Below are positions 1 through 7,239 of a stretch of DNA of 21,638 nucleotides, one piece after another. The stretch is taken from NCBI GenBank assembly GCA_023396555.1, contig JAEWWC010000209.1, forward strand, positions 1 through 21,638, in the 5' to 3' direction. The stretch's first letter is position 1. Every line of letters starts with the position of its first letter. Origin of the DNA: Bacillota bacterium (GTDB taxonomy: Bacteria > Bacillota > Clostridia > Christensenellales > SZUA-584). Both the position numbers and the translations under genes were made by a program. Under the pieces are notes generated by a model. The model ran no database searches, was not told the DNA's origin, and saw only the letters and a program-made list of their open reading frames with translations.

Positions 1-369
1 CAGGTCCAGCAGCGCGTCCACCTCCGCTGCGACAGACTCCTCCAGCCTGTCCACTTCCTCCATTGAACAAACATCAAAGTCCAGCCCGCTGTCCATCATG
101 TGGTTGGTCACCAGTATCGTCAGGCAGTCCAGCAAAAACAACCCGCATGCATCAAACCGCGCGTCATCCTCCAGTGCCTCAAAACCGCGGTGCATTTCGA
201 ACGTCGGCCAGTCCGCCGGACGCTGCGCTTTGTGCCGCTCAATGCGGGCGCTCATGTCCGTGTCCATCGCCAGCCCCGTCGCGATGTAGCCGACAGCAAG
301 GCCCGATTCCCGCGCCACGGTCTCGGCATACGTGCTCTTGCCGCTGCGTGCGCCGCCCGTCACCAACAT
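1..369 (-). CDS. cobU: Adenosylcobinamide kinase / guanylyltransferase CobU (3' end cut off by window)
   Basis: CobU phosphorylates adenosylcobinamide and then transfers GMP to it, in the nucleotide-loop assembly branch of cobalamin synthesis in the cytoplasm. The 123 visible codons begin with a hydrophobic strand and the P-loop GGARSGKS (residues 5-12). An RIERHKAQRP segment and a DCLTILVTNHM segment follow, both matching the CobU pattern (RI..HK..RP and ...VTNL). The family is about 180 residues, so roughly the last third lies beyond position 1. I chose the ATG at 369, which begins 8 bases after the cobO stop; an in-frame TTG sits directly before it at 372. The tight spacing after cobO implies one transcript. 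The P-loop and flanking motifs make the family call firm. Confidence 0.88.
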   Translation of the reverse strand, partial: MLVTGGARSGKSTYAETVARESGLAVGYIATGLAMDTDMSARIERHKAQRPADWPTFEMHRGFEALEDDARFDACGLFLLDCLTILVTNHMMDSGLDFDVCSMEEVDRLEESVAAEVDALLDL

Positions 370-377
370 CAAGCCGC

Positions 378-893
378 TCAAAACTCGATCCCCTTCCGCG
401 CCGGTATGCCCACATCCATATAATGCTTTACCGGCCGCATCTCCGTTACCAGATCGGCCAACCTCACAAGCTCGTCCGGCGCGTTGCGCCCCGTCAGCAC
501 AATTTCGGTGCCGCCCCGTGTTTCTATAATTTGAACGATCTCACCGAGTTCCAGGGCGCCGCATTGCAGCGCGCCCAGCGCCTCGTCCAATATCAGCACA
601 TCCGCCTCGTTCAGCCAGCCGCCGATCACCGCCAGCGTGTTGCGCACATCGTGCCGCAGCTTCGCCCGTTCACCGTCGCTCAGCTCCCACGAGAACTTGC
701 CGCCCGCCGACACGCGCAGTATCTCCACGCCCAATTGCTCCAGCGCCTTCACCTCGCCGGAGTCGCGACCCTTCAAAAATTGCACCACCTTTACGCACAG
801 GCCGCAGCCCGCAGCCCGCAGCGCCAGCCCCATCGCCGCCGTGGTCTTGCCCTTGCCGTCCCCCGTATATATCTGAACGCATGAACGCTTCAT
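378..893 (-). CDS. cobO: Cob(I)yrinic acid a,c-diamide adenosyltransferase (CobO/BtuR type)
   Basis: This enzyme attaches the 5'-deoxyadenosyl group of ATP to the reduced cobalt of corrinoids, giving the adenosylated intermediates that CobU then handles. The 171-residue protein has the P-loop GDGKGKTT at residues 11-18, a Walker-B-like VLILDE at 99-104, TGRNAP at 134-139, and the family's C-terminal EMRPVKHYMDVGIPARKGIEF-type ending. Length and motif order match CobA/CobO/BtuR, which is unrelated to the PduO or EutT adenosyltransferases. The start ATG is preceded by an AAAGG-type ribosome site. It is the first gene of the visible cobO-cobU pair and diverges from the yycJ-like gene. The family call is secure; whether it works in de novo synthesis or salvage cannot be read from this fragment. 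Confidence 0.93.
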   Translation of the reverse strand: MKRSCVQIYTGDGKGKTTAAMGLALRAAGCGLCVKVVQFLKGRDSGEVKALEQLGVEILRVSAGGKFSWELSDGERAKLRHDVRNTLAVIGGWLNEADVLILDEALGALQCGALELGEIVQIIETRGGTEIVLTGRNAPDELVRLADLVTEMRPVKHYMDVGIPARKGIEF

Positions 894-916
894 ATCAACG
901 CCGCCTTTCTTTAGTT

Positions 917-946
917 ACCATATCACAGCCATACTCCATAAATCAA
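917..946 (-). promoter_or_regulatory. Possible promoter for cobO-cobU
   Basis: On the minus strand a TTGATT (941-946) and a TATGGT (917-922) are separated by 18 bases, and the TATGGT is preceded by TG plus one base (extended -10). The 5' leader would be only about 15 bases, just long enough for the AAAGG ribosome site. No cobalamin-riboswitch-like structure fits between this promoter and the ATG. This is a pattern match only. Confidence 0.35.
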
Positions 947-950
947 CACA

Positions 951-979
951 TGCATTTTTGCAGCGCCTTATGCTATAAT
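951..979 (+). promoter_or_regulatory. Extended -10 promoter for the yycJ-rlmH unit
   Basis: TGCTATAAT at 971-979 is a perfect extended -10 element. The -35 region around 951-956 (TGCATT) is weak, as is common for extended -10 promoters. The ribosome site GGAAAGGA (991-998) and the ATG at 1006 follow at sensible distances. The element lies back-to-back with the candidate cobO promoter. Confidence 0.6.
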
Positions 980-1005
980 GAGTTGACTCAGGAAAGGAAG
1001 AACTT

Positions 1006-1800
1006 ATGGCCCTGTCACTCACCCCTCTGTTCTCCGGCTCGTCCGGCAACGCAATACTCGTCTCCTCCGGCCGCTCAAAGATACTCATCGACGCGGGCGT
1101 GTCCGGCAAACGGATGGAGGAAGCGCTGCACGGCATCGGGGAAACCATCGACGACATCAAAGGCATACTCATCACGCATGAGCACAGCGACCATATACAG
1201 GGCGCAGGCATACTGTCGCGCCGCCACAACATCCCCGTTTTTGCCAACGCTCTCACTTGGGAGGCCTGCGGAGATAAGATGGGTAGCGTGCGCAGTGCGC
1301 TCGCACGCGTCATTGGCAAGGACTCGTTCTACATCGACGACCTCCTGATCGAACCGTTCGAGATTTCGCACGACGCGGCGGACCCCGTGGGCTACTGCGT
1401 GGCCTGCGGCCACAGCCGGCTCGCCGTCGCGACCGACCTCGGCTACTTCCCGCAGGCCGTAGAATACCGCCTGCACGCGTGCGACCTCGTACTGCTCGAA
1501 GCCAACCACGACCTCGAGATGCTCAGCGCGGGACGCTACCCGTACGATCTCAAGCAGCGCATCAAGTCGCGCCGCGGCCACCTGTCCAACGACGACGCGG
1601 CGGACGCCGCCGTCAAGCTGGTGTGCGCGGGCGTATCGTCCATACTGCTGGGGCATCTCAGCAAGGAGAACAACTCGGAGCATCTCGCGTTCCGCACCGT
1701 CACCGACGCGCTGATGGCTCAAGGGCTCACGCCGGGCCAGGACGTGAATCTCGGCCTCGCTTTCCGTGAACGCGTCACCGGCCGTTTCCACATCAGATAG
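1006..1800 (+). CDS. MBL-fold metallo-hydrolase, YycJ/WalJ family
   Basis: This is a 264-residue metallo-beta-lactamase-fold protein. Its first metal-binding motif is THEHSDH (57-63: H58, H60, D62, H63). Further candidate ligands are H122 in ISHDA, D144 in ATDLG, and H217 in LLGHLS. The N-terminal LFSGSSGNA and the LEANHD segment (164-169) are typical of the YycJ/WalJ group. In Bacillota this group sits near walRK and is linked to cell-wall and DNA-metabolism coordination, with a nuclease-like fold. No walRK genes are present here. The neighbour rlmH starts 11 bases after this stop and the two genes are also associated in Bacilli. The ATG at 1006 has a good ribosome site. The exact substrate is unknown. 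Confidence 0.88.
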   Translation: MALSLTPLFSGSSGNAILVSSGRSKILIDAGVSGKRMEEALHGIGETIDDIKGILITHEHSDHIQGAGILSRRHNIPVFANALTWEACGDKMGSVRSALARVIGKDSFYIDDLLIEPFEISHDAADPVGYCVACGHSRLAVATDLGYFPQAVEYRLHACDLVLLEANHDLEMLSAGRYPYDLKQRIKSRRGHLSNDDAADAAVKLVCAGVSSILLGHLSKENNSEHLAFRTVTDALMAQGLTPGQDVNLGLAFRERVTGRFHIR

Positions 1801-1810
1801 GAGCCAAGCA

Positions 1811-2275
1811 ATGCCCAATGTCCGCGTGCTGTGCGTCGGAAAACTGAAGGAAAAATATCTGCAGATGGCGCAGGACGAGTACGCCAAGCGCCTGTCCGCG
1901 TTCTGCCGTCTGGAGATTGTCGAAAAGAAGGAAGCGGCGCTGCCCGCAAACCCCGCCGCCGCGCTGGTCGACAAAGCCTGCATCGAGGAGAGCGAGGCGT
2001 TGCTGACTGCGTCCCGCGGCGCGCTCATCGCGCTGTCCCCCGAGGGCGAGCGCATGAGCTCCGAGCAGTTCGCCGCGCTGATCAAACAATATGAGAGCGA
2101 TGTCTCCTTTACCATCGGCGGTTCCCACGGTCTCTCTGCCGCGCTCAAGGCCAAAGCTGCGCGCACCATCTCCTTCTCCGACCTCACGATGCCCCACCAG
2201 CTTTTCCGCATCGTGCTGCTGGAACAAATCTACCGGTCCTTCATGATCAATTCGGGCCGCACCTATCACAAATAG
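1811..2275 (+). CDS. rlmH: 23S rRNA (pseudouridine-1915-N3) methyltransferase RlmH
   Basis: RlmH is a SPOUT-family enzyme that methylates pseudouridine 1915 in helix 69 of 23S rRNA on assembled 70S ribosomes, using S-adenosylmethionine. The 154-residue protein has the expected small-SPOUT length. It carries FTIGGSHGL (100-108), LTMPHQLFR (125-133), and the C-terminal YRSFMINSGRTYHK (141-154), which form the cofactor knot and rRNA-contacting tail. I chose the ATG at 1811 over an in-frame upstream start at 1766: it has an AGGAG-like site just after the preceding stop and gives the conserved N-terminus (VRVLCVGKLKEKY). It is co-transcribed with the YycJ-like gene. The identification is very secure. 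Confidence 0.96.
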   Translation: MPNVRVLCVGKLKEKYLQMAQDEYAKRLSAFCRLEIVEKKEAALPANPAAALVDKACIEESEALLTASRGALIALSPEGERMSSEQFAALIKQYESDVSFTIGGSHGLSAALKAKAARTISFSDLTMPHQLFRIVLLEQIYRSFMINSGRTYHK

Positions 2276-2489
2276 CATTTATTTTATATTTCGACAAACC
2301 GCCCAGAAAAAAGCCTGATAATCCACTAATTATGTCGTATATTGGGAGTTATTGTTGGCAGCAAAGGACTCTCATTAATTGTGCCGAATTGTGCTATTAA
2401 ATTGATTCAAAAAAATACAGCAAAATGGTTTTTCTCATTTATTATTTGTTGTGGAGCGCGCTGCGCCCGTGTAAAGGAGTGTTTTAATA
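2276..2489. other. AT-rich gene-free stretch upstream of noc
   Basis: These 214 bases are clearly more AT-rich than the surroundings and hold no convincing coding frame. An extended -10-like TGCTATTAA occurs near 2392-2400 and could drive noc, but no good -35 accompanies it. No clear terminator follows rlmH, so noc may also be reached by read-through. A ribosome site AAAGGAG (2473-2479) ends the stretch. Confidence 0.4.
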
Positions 2490-3338
2490 TTGTTGAAGAT
2501 TCAGAAGACGAACGTTGACAACGTGCGCAAATTCAGCATGGACAAAAGCCAGAGCAACACGCTGGAGGTCATACCGGTGGACTACATCCGCCCCAACCCC
2601 TACCAGCCACGCCGCGTGTTCACGGAGGACAGCCTCTCGGAGCTGGCGCATTCCATCAAGCAATACGGGTTGCTGCAGCCCATCACGGTCAGAAAACTCA
2701 GCCACAACTACTATGAGATCATCGCGGGAGAGCGCCGCTGGCGCGCCGTGTGCAAGGCCGGATATACGCACATCAAAGCGTTCGTGCAGCCGGCAATAGA
2801 CGAAGACAGTGCGGTCATCGCGCTGATCGAGAACCTGCAGCGCGAAAACCTGCACTTCTTTGAGGAAGCCGAGGGCTACCAGTGCCTGATGAAGGAGCAC
2901 GGCCTCACGCAGGAGGAGCTGGCACGGCGTCTCGGCAAGAACCAGAGCACCGTCGCCAACAAGATGCGGATATTGAAGCTGCCCGCAGGCGTCAAGGAGC
3001 TCATCACCACCTACAAACTCTCGGAGCGCCACGCCCGCGCGCTGCTGCGGCTGCACAACGAGGATGCGCAGGTACGTCTCATTAAGGACATCGCGCAGAA
3101 GAACCTGTCCGTCAAGATGACGGAAGAGATCGTGGAGAAGATGCTCTGCAAGCTGTACGGCGAGGAACCCCCGAATCTATCGGGCCAGCATGTGGTGTGC
3201 ATCATGCGGGACTACCGCATCTACATCAACACGATCAAGAAGGCCCTGTCCCGCATAAAGAAATCCGGCGTCAAGGTCACGTACGAGGCGTTGGAAAGCA
3301 AAGACAAGGTCTCCATCAGTATCGAACTTGCCAAGTAG
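2490..3338 (+). CDS. noc: Nucleoid occlusion protein Noc (ParB/Spo0J family CTPase)
   Basis: This is a 282-residue ParB-family protein. The N-terminal ParB/Srx domain holds the CTP-binding GERRWRA (80-86) and ENLQRE (114-119). A helix-turn-helix follows at 139-165 (LTQEELARRLGKNQSTVANK...). The C-terminal dimerisation region (DYRIYINTIKKAL..IKKSGVKV) resembles Noc. The recognition helix reads GKNQSTVANK; the Q and K positions are the Noc-type choice, whereas chromosomal ParB usually has R and a different residue there. This favours binding to Noc sites rather than parS. The start is TTG at 2490, 10 bases after AAAGGAG; the next in-frame ATG at 2538 has no ribosome site. No parA neighbour is present, which also fits Noc. 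A divergent ParB remains possible. Confidence 0.82.
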   Translation: MLKIQKTNVDNVRKFSMDKSQSNTLEVIPVDYIRPNPYQPRRVFTEDSLSELAHSIKQYGLLQPITVRKLSHNYYEIIAGERRWRAVCKAGYTHIKAFVQPAIDEDSAVIALIENLQRENLHFFEEAEGYQCLMKEHGLTQEELARRLGKNQSTVANKMRILKLPAGVKELITTYKLSERHARALLRLHNEDAQVRLIKDIAQKNLSVKMTEEIVEKMLCKLYGEEPPNLSGQHVVCIMRDYRIYINTIKKALSRIKKSGVKVTYEALESKDKVSISIELAK

Positions 3339-3385
3339 GTTTCATAGCTTGTAACCCCTAACTTGTCCCCAATACCCCTACTATT

Positions 3386-3428
3386 GGCGGAACCTGGCGC
3401 AGAGCCACCGTTCCGCCCTATTTTTTTT
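3386..3428 (+). terminator. Strong intrinsic terminator after noc
   Basis: The stem arms GGCGGAAC (3386-3393) and GTTCCGCC (3410-3417) are perfect complements. An inner TGGC/GCCA stem closes further within the loop. A run of eight T (3421-3428) follows. It ends the yycJ-rlmH-noc unit. Confidence 0.92.
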
Positions 3429-3481
3429 GTACTCATGTTTCTTTGTTGTGCTATCACCGCAATCGGTGTATGCTGTTTTTG

Positions 3482-4762
3482 ATGAAAAAAGCAGATCAGC
3501 AAAATTGGTACAGGCTCGATAACGCGGCCAAACTGTATCCGGCAATTAGCAGCCGGAGATGGATGTCGATATACCGCGTTTCGGTCAAGCTCTATGAACC
3601 GGTCGATAAAGACACCCTCCAGCGCGCTCTGGACATCACGCTGGACCGCATCGGCCTGTTCTCCTGCCGTCTGAAAGCCGGCCTGTTCTGGTATTACTTT
3701 GAGAAAAACCCCAACCGCGTCATCGTTGAAGAGGATGCTGTCAACCCATGTATCCGCATACAGGATGAAAAAAAGGGCGGCCATCTTTTCAGGGTGCGCG
3801 TGCACGACAAACGGATTTCTCTGGAGGTATTCCACTCCATCTCAGACGGCTACGGCGGTATCGTCTTCATCAAGACGCTGGTCGCCGAATATCTGAAGCA
3901 AAAGGGATACGATATCCCTGCCGGGCACGGCGTGCTGAACTGCGATGAATGGCCTGAAGACGCGGAGACGGAAGACTCTTTTTTACGCTACTATAACAAA
4001 CGTGCTGTTCGTCCATGGAAAGAGGAGCGGGCCTACCACATCCGAGGCACAAAAGAAAAAGGCCATACGTTGCACGTCGTCTGCGGTCTCGTGTCCGTTC
4101 AGGACATCAAAGCAGCCGCCAAAAAACATCAGGTATCCGTTACCGAGTTTCTGGTCGCCACTTACATGTTCGCGCTTTACAACGTGCAGAAAAAGGACAG
4201 TTCCCGGCGCATACGCCCGGTCAAGGTCTCCGTGCCGGTCAATCTTCGCGCTTTTTTTCCATCGGTGACGCTGCGCAACTTTTCATCGTATGTGAACCCG
4301 CTGATCAACGCAAGCTGGGGGGATTACACTTTTGAAGAGGTAGCGCAGCTGGTCCATCATTATTTGCGGTGCGAGCTGACAAAAAAGCATCTTGCCGCCC
4401 GTATGTCCAAAAATGTGAAAGCCGAGAAAAACATACTGGTGCGCATGATGCCGTTGCTATTAAAGAACCTTGTCATCAACATCATCTTCCATCTGACGGG
4501 TGAAAGCCGTATGACCAGCGCGATGTCCAATATCGGCGTTATGGACATGCCCGAGCCGATGGCAGCCCACGTTGAGCGGTTTGACGCCATGTTGGGCGCT
4601 CCCCGGTTTTACCGGGTCAACTGCGCTGTCTGCGCGTTCAAAGGCGTGATGAATATCTGCTTTTCCAGCACGATCAAAGAAGCGCATGTGGAAAGGGAGT
4701 TCTTCACTTTTCTGGTTCGAATGGGTATCCATGTGAAGCTGGAAACCAACAGGGGGATATAA
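3482..4762 (+). CDS. Condensation / alcohol acyltransferase-like protein with HxxxDG motif
   Basis: This is a 426-residue protein whose layout resembles the two-lobed chloramphenicol-acetyltransferase superfamily (NRPS condensation domains, alcohol acetyltransferase-like proteins). It contains the catalytic-type motif HSISDG (H118, D122, G123) and, further on, an NLRAFFPS..LRNFSSYVNP segment resembling the floor-loop and latch region of such enzymes. There are no carrier-protein or adenylation genes nearby, so it is not part of an obvious peptide synthetase. The start is uncertain: ATG at 3482 gives a lysine-rich N-terminus, ATG at 3470 is also in frame, and neither has a clear ribosome site. 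It ends 2 bases before the zinc-ribbon membrane protein, so the two are almost certainly co-expressed. The substrate is unknown. Confidence 0.72.
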   Translation: MKKADQQNWYRLDNAAKLYPAISSRRWMSIYRVSVKLYEPVDKDTLQRALDITLDRIGLFSCRLKAGLFWYYFEKNPNRVIVEEDAVNPCIRIQDEKKGGHLFRVRVHDKRISLEVFHSISDGYGGIVFIKTLVAEYLKQKGYDIPAGHGVLNCDEWPEDAETEDSFLRYYNKRAVRPWKEERAYHIRGTKEKGHTLHVVCGLVSVQDIKAAAKKHQVSVTEFLVATYMFALYNVQKKDSSRRIRPVKVSVPVNLRAFFPSVTLRNFSSYVNPLINASWGDYTFEEVAQLVHHYLRCELTKKHLAARMSKNVKAEKNILVRMMPLLLKNLVINIIFHLTGESRMTSAMSNIGVMDMPEPMAAHVERFDAMLGAPRFYRVNCAVCAFKGVMNICFSSTIKEAHVEREFFTFLVRMGIHVKLETNRGI

Positions 4763-4764
4763 AA

Positions 4765-5466
4765 ATGTCTTACTGTGTCAATTGCGGTGTTGAGTTGGAG
4801 CGCGCGCAGAAAAGCTGTCCGCTGTGCGGTGTCATCGTGATCAATCCGATGGACCCGGCTCCGGTCACGAAATCAAACACCTTTCCGGAGAATCGGGACG
4901 AGCAGAAAAAAATCAACCGTGGGTTCTGGATCAAATTCAACGCCATCATTGCCGCAGTGCCTATTGCCACCTGCCTGCTGCTGAACCTGCTTTACGATAT
5001 GCGGCTGACGTGGTCCATATTTGTATCAGCCAGCATATTCATGCTCTGGGCGTTCTGCACATCCCCGTTCTTTTTTCGGCGGTTCAATTATAAAAAAATG
5101 CTGTTTGCCGACCTGATAGCCGCCCTCATCGGCCTTGGACTGATCGCTTATCCGTTCCCGGTGAACAGCTGGTATCAGTTCGTGGCTCTTCCCCTCGCGG
5201 TATACTGCTATCTTGCATGGCTGCTTTTTATATTTCTGTCCCGAAAAAAGCTGCCCGTGCTGGCGCTGGCCGCTGTTATCAGCGTCGCCGTCGCGCTGAT
5301 GGTCATACTTCTTGAATTACTGCTGGACGTCTATATTGCCGGATATGTGACGCTGCTATGGTCATGGTTCGTCGTGGCCCCCTGCCTCGCCATTGCGGGG
5401 CTGCTGCTGCTGCTGGACAGAAACAAGGAGGTTCAGCACGAGATCACCAAACGCCTGCACTTCTGA
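4765..5466 (+). CDS. Zinc-ribbon membrane protein (DUF6320-like)
   Basis: This is a 233-residue protein. An N-terminal zinc ribbon has four cysteines in two CxxC knuckles (C4, C7, C18, C21: YCVNCG and CPLCG). A short polar linker follows, then about six hydrophobic segments near residues 54-76, 82-103, 109-129, 137-157, 163-187 and 191-218. The tail is charged. The arrangement resembles DUF6320, which as I recall accompanies acyltransferase-like proteins of the kind encoded just upstream. The ATG at 4765 is preceded by AGGGGGAT at the end of the upstream gene. The two proteins probably act together at the membrane, but the reaction is not known. No plus-strand terminator is visible after it; the next hairpin serves murA. 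Confidence 0.7.
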   Translation: MSYCVNCGVELERAQKSCPLCGVIVINPMDPAPVTKSNTFPENRDEQKKINRGFWIKFNAIIAAVPIATCLLLNLLYDMRLTWSIFVSASIFMLWAFCTSPFFFRRFNYKKMLFADLIAALIGLGLIAYPFPVNSWYQFVALPLAVYCYLAWLLFIFLSRKKLPVLALAAVISVAVALMVILLELLLDVYIAGYVTLLWSWFVVAPCLAIAGLLLLLDRNKEVQHEITKRLHF

Positions 5467-5541
5467 TAGCACTGCCGTGTATCTGCCGTTTTAAAAGGCA
5501 ACCTGCTGCAATTGTTGATTAAAAGTGTATCTTAAAAAATT

Positions 5542-5565
5542 AAAAAAGGCCCTCATCCGAGAGCC
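5542..5565 (-). terminator. Intrinsic terminator after murA
   Basis: Read on the minus strand, GGCTCTC (5565-5559) pairs with GAGGGCC (5554-5548), with one G-U pair and a GGAT loop. A run of six T (5547-5542) follows. It lies 16 bases beyond the murA stop. Confidence 0.85.
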
Positions 5566-5581
5566 CCGTTAGCATAGTCAA

Positions 5582-6877
5582 TCAAGTATTTGTGAAGAAG
5601 TCGAAATCCTCCACCTCTTCCGCCTTCTCGCGGTGAATGTCCGCGCCGATCTGCCGGAGCTTGCCTTCGATGTGGTCGTATCCCCGGTCGATATACTGCA
5701 CGCCGGTGATCTCCGTCTCGCCGTCTGCCATCAGGCCGGCCACGATCAGCGCTGCTCCCGCCCGCAGGTCCGTCGCGCGCACCGGAGCGCCCGTCAGGCG
5801 TTCCACGCCCTCCACCACGCACACGCGCCCGTCGATGGACACGTTCGCACCCATGCGCCGGATCTCGTTGATATGCTTAAACCGGGATTCGAATATGTTC
5901 TCCACGATGATGCTTGCGCCGTCCGCCGTGCTCAGCAGCACCGTCGCGGGCTGTTGCAGGTCCGTCGGGAAGCCGGGGTACGGTAGCGTCTTAATATTCA
6001 CATGCTTGGGCCGCCTGGTGCACGTCACGTGGAGATAGTCATCTCCCTCATCCACCGTTACGCCCATCTCGATCAGCTTGGCCGTCAGCGCCTCCATGTG
6101 TGTGGGGATCACGTTTTTAATCGTGAGGTCCCCCCGCGTGGCCGCCGCCGCGATCATCAGCGTCCCCGTCTCGATCTGGTCCGGAATGATGGCATAGGTA
6201 CAGCCATGCAGCTTCTCCACGCCGGTGATGCGCACGATGTCGGTACCCGCGCCCTTCACCTTCGCGCCCATGCAGTTGAGGAAATTCGCCACATCTACCA
6301 CGTGCGGTTCCTTCGCGGCGTTCACAATCGTCGTCTTGCCCTTGGCCAGCACGGCCGCCAGCATGATGTTGATCGTCGCCCCCACCGACACTACGTCAAG
6401 GTATATGTCCGTACCATGCAGCCCGTTCGGGGCTTCAGCTTTCAGGCAGCCGTATTCTGTCTTCACCGTAGCGCCCAGCGCCTCCATGCCCTTCACGTGC
6501 TGGTCGATGGGCCGAAGGCCAATCGCGCAGCCGCCGGGCAGCGCAACCTCAGCCTTGCCAAAGCGTCCTAAGAGCGCACCCATGAAATAATACGACGCGC
6601 GCATCAGCTTGACCGCGTCGTTGTTCAGTATATATGTATTCAGCTCTCTGGTGTCAACTTTTATAGATGTGCTTTTGAGCTCCGTTTTGGCGCCCATGCT
6701 GCCAAGAAGATAGTTCAGCAGCCGAACATCGTCGATATTCGGCAGGTTGTCCAGCTCACACTCACCCTCGCAGAGTATTGTCGCGGGCAGAATGGCCACA
6801 GCGGCATTTTTGGCTCCGCTCACAGTGACGGTGCCGGTCAGCGGCTTGCCGCCTTTGATGATGAGTTTTTCCTTCAT
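5582..6877 (-). CDS. murA: UDP-N-acetylglucosamine 1-carboxyvinyltransferase MurA
   Basis: MurA transfers enolpyruvate from phosphoenolpyruvate to UDP-GlcNAc, the first committed step of peptidoglycan synthesis in the cytoplasm. The 431-residue protein has the N-terminal SGAKNAA (20-26; K23 and N24 contact substrate). The active-site cysteine C117 lies in LPGGCAIGLRPIDQH, the residue attacked by fosfomycin. Later conserved segments include VGATINIMLAA, PDQIETGT and FPTDLQQP. I prefer the ATG at 6877, which gives the usual MKEKLIIKGG start, to an in-frame GTG at 6904. It is monocistronic here, with its own promoter and terminator. Many Bacillota carry two MurA paralogues (MurAA/MurAB); I cannot tell which this is. 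Confidence 0.96.
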   Translation of the reverse strand: MKEKLIIKGGKPLTGTVTVSGAKNAAVAILPATILCEGECELDNLPNIDDVRLLNYLLGSMGAKTELKSTSIKVDTRELNTYILNNDAVKLMRASYYFMGALLGRFGKAEVALPGGCAIGLRPIDQHVKGMEALGATVKTEYGCLKAEAPNGLHGTDIYLDVVSVGATINIMLAAVLAKGKTTIVNAAKEPHVVDVANFLNCMGAKVKGAGTDIVRITGVEKLHGCTYAIIPDQIETGTLMIAAAATRGDLTIKNVIPTHMEALTAKLIEMGVTVDEGDDYLHVTCTRRPKHVNIKTLPYPGFPTDLQQPATVLLSTADGASIIVENIFESRFKHINEIRRMGANVSIDGRVCVVEGVERLTGAPVRATDLRAGAALIVAGLMADGETEITGVQYIDRGYDHIEGKLRQIGADIHREKAEEVEDFDFFTNT

Positions 6878-6884
6878 TAATTCC

Positions 6885-6912
6885 TTGTGCGAAAAAAAAC
6901 GCACAAACCTCC
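6885..6912 (-). promoter_or_regulatory. murA leader: Shine-Dalgarno followed by a hairpin before the start codon
   Basis: On the minus strand a strong GGAGG (6912-6908) lies 30 bases from the murA ATG. Between them is a perfect 7-bp inverted repeat, TTGTGCG (6906-6900) and CGCACAA (6891-6885), around a loop of eight T. A weaker AAGGA (6886-6882) sits only 4 bases from the ATG and is partly inside the stem. If the hairpin forms, GGAGG would sit about 8 unpaired bases from the ATG. Confidence 0.6.
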
Positions 6913-6935
6913 GTCGTCCGCATTTGATAAATTAG

Positions 6936-6964
6936 AGTATAACAGGTTATTCTTTGTCAATCAA
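6936..6964 (-). promoter_or_regulatory. Promoter for murA
   Basis: On the minus strand TTGATT (6964-6959) and TATACT (6941-6936) are separated by 17 bases. The -10 is preceded by TG plus one base (extended -10). The predicted leader is about 50 bases and contains the hairpin described separately. Confidence 0.62.
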
Positions 6965-7136
6965 CATCTAAAAAATTCCCCTGCAACGCTGTCTACTACG
7001 CTTGCATAACACGTTGACAAAGTGATACTTTTATAAAGAAGTATATTTTGCGGCTCATCAGTCAATCCGAGTTAGCAATGGAACGTCCGTATCAGAAACC
7101 GACAATATTTATCGTCTTTTTCCGCCGTTCTTTGAT
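6965..7136. other. Gene-free divergent interval between murA and dnaD
   Basis: Between the murA and dnaD promoters I see no credible gene. There is an inverted repeat ATACTT (7025-7030) and AAGTAT (7039-7044) with an 8-base AT-rich centre, a possible operator. A TTGACA at 7014-7019 has no matching -10 at normal spacing. A 20-codon frame starting at 7078 has no ribosome site. Confidence 0.35.
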
Positions 7137-7165
7137 TTGACCATATCCCCCGGCTGTCGTATACT
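7137..7165 (+). promoter_or_regulatory. Promoter for the dnaD-dnaC unit
   Basis: TTGACC (7137-7142) and TATACT (7160-7165) are separated by exactly 17 bases. Transcription would begin near 7172, giving a leader of about 68 bases before the dnaD ATG. Confidence 0.7.
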
Positions 7166-7239
7166 ATCATCACGGAGTGCTTAATTTTGTACACCATTTG
7201 TTATATATTGATTAATATATCCAGCCAAGGAGTCATGAA

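Noticed and set aside
63..884. 273-codon open frame on the plus strand opposite cobO
   Set aside because: The product is Arg/Pro/His-rich without domain character, and the minus strand encodes CobO and CobU with intact P-loops.
1075..2211. 378-codon open frame on the minus strand opposite the YycJ-like gene and rlmH
   Set aside because: It runs antisense through two clearly identified genes, has no recognisable motif and no ribosome site; it is a by-product of GC-rich codon use.
3443..3481. TTG start at 3443 for the acyltransferase-like protein
   Set aside because: It lies only 14 bases past the terminator T run and has no ribosome site; later ATGs at 3470 or 3482 are more plausible.
7078..7140. 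20-codon frame beginning ATGGAACGTCCG
   Set aside because: There is no ribosome site or recognisable similarity, and it overlaps the -35 of the dnaD promoter.
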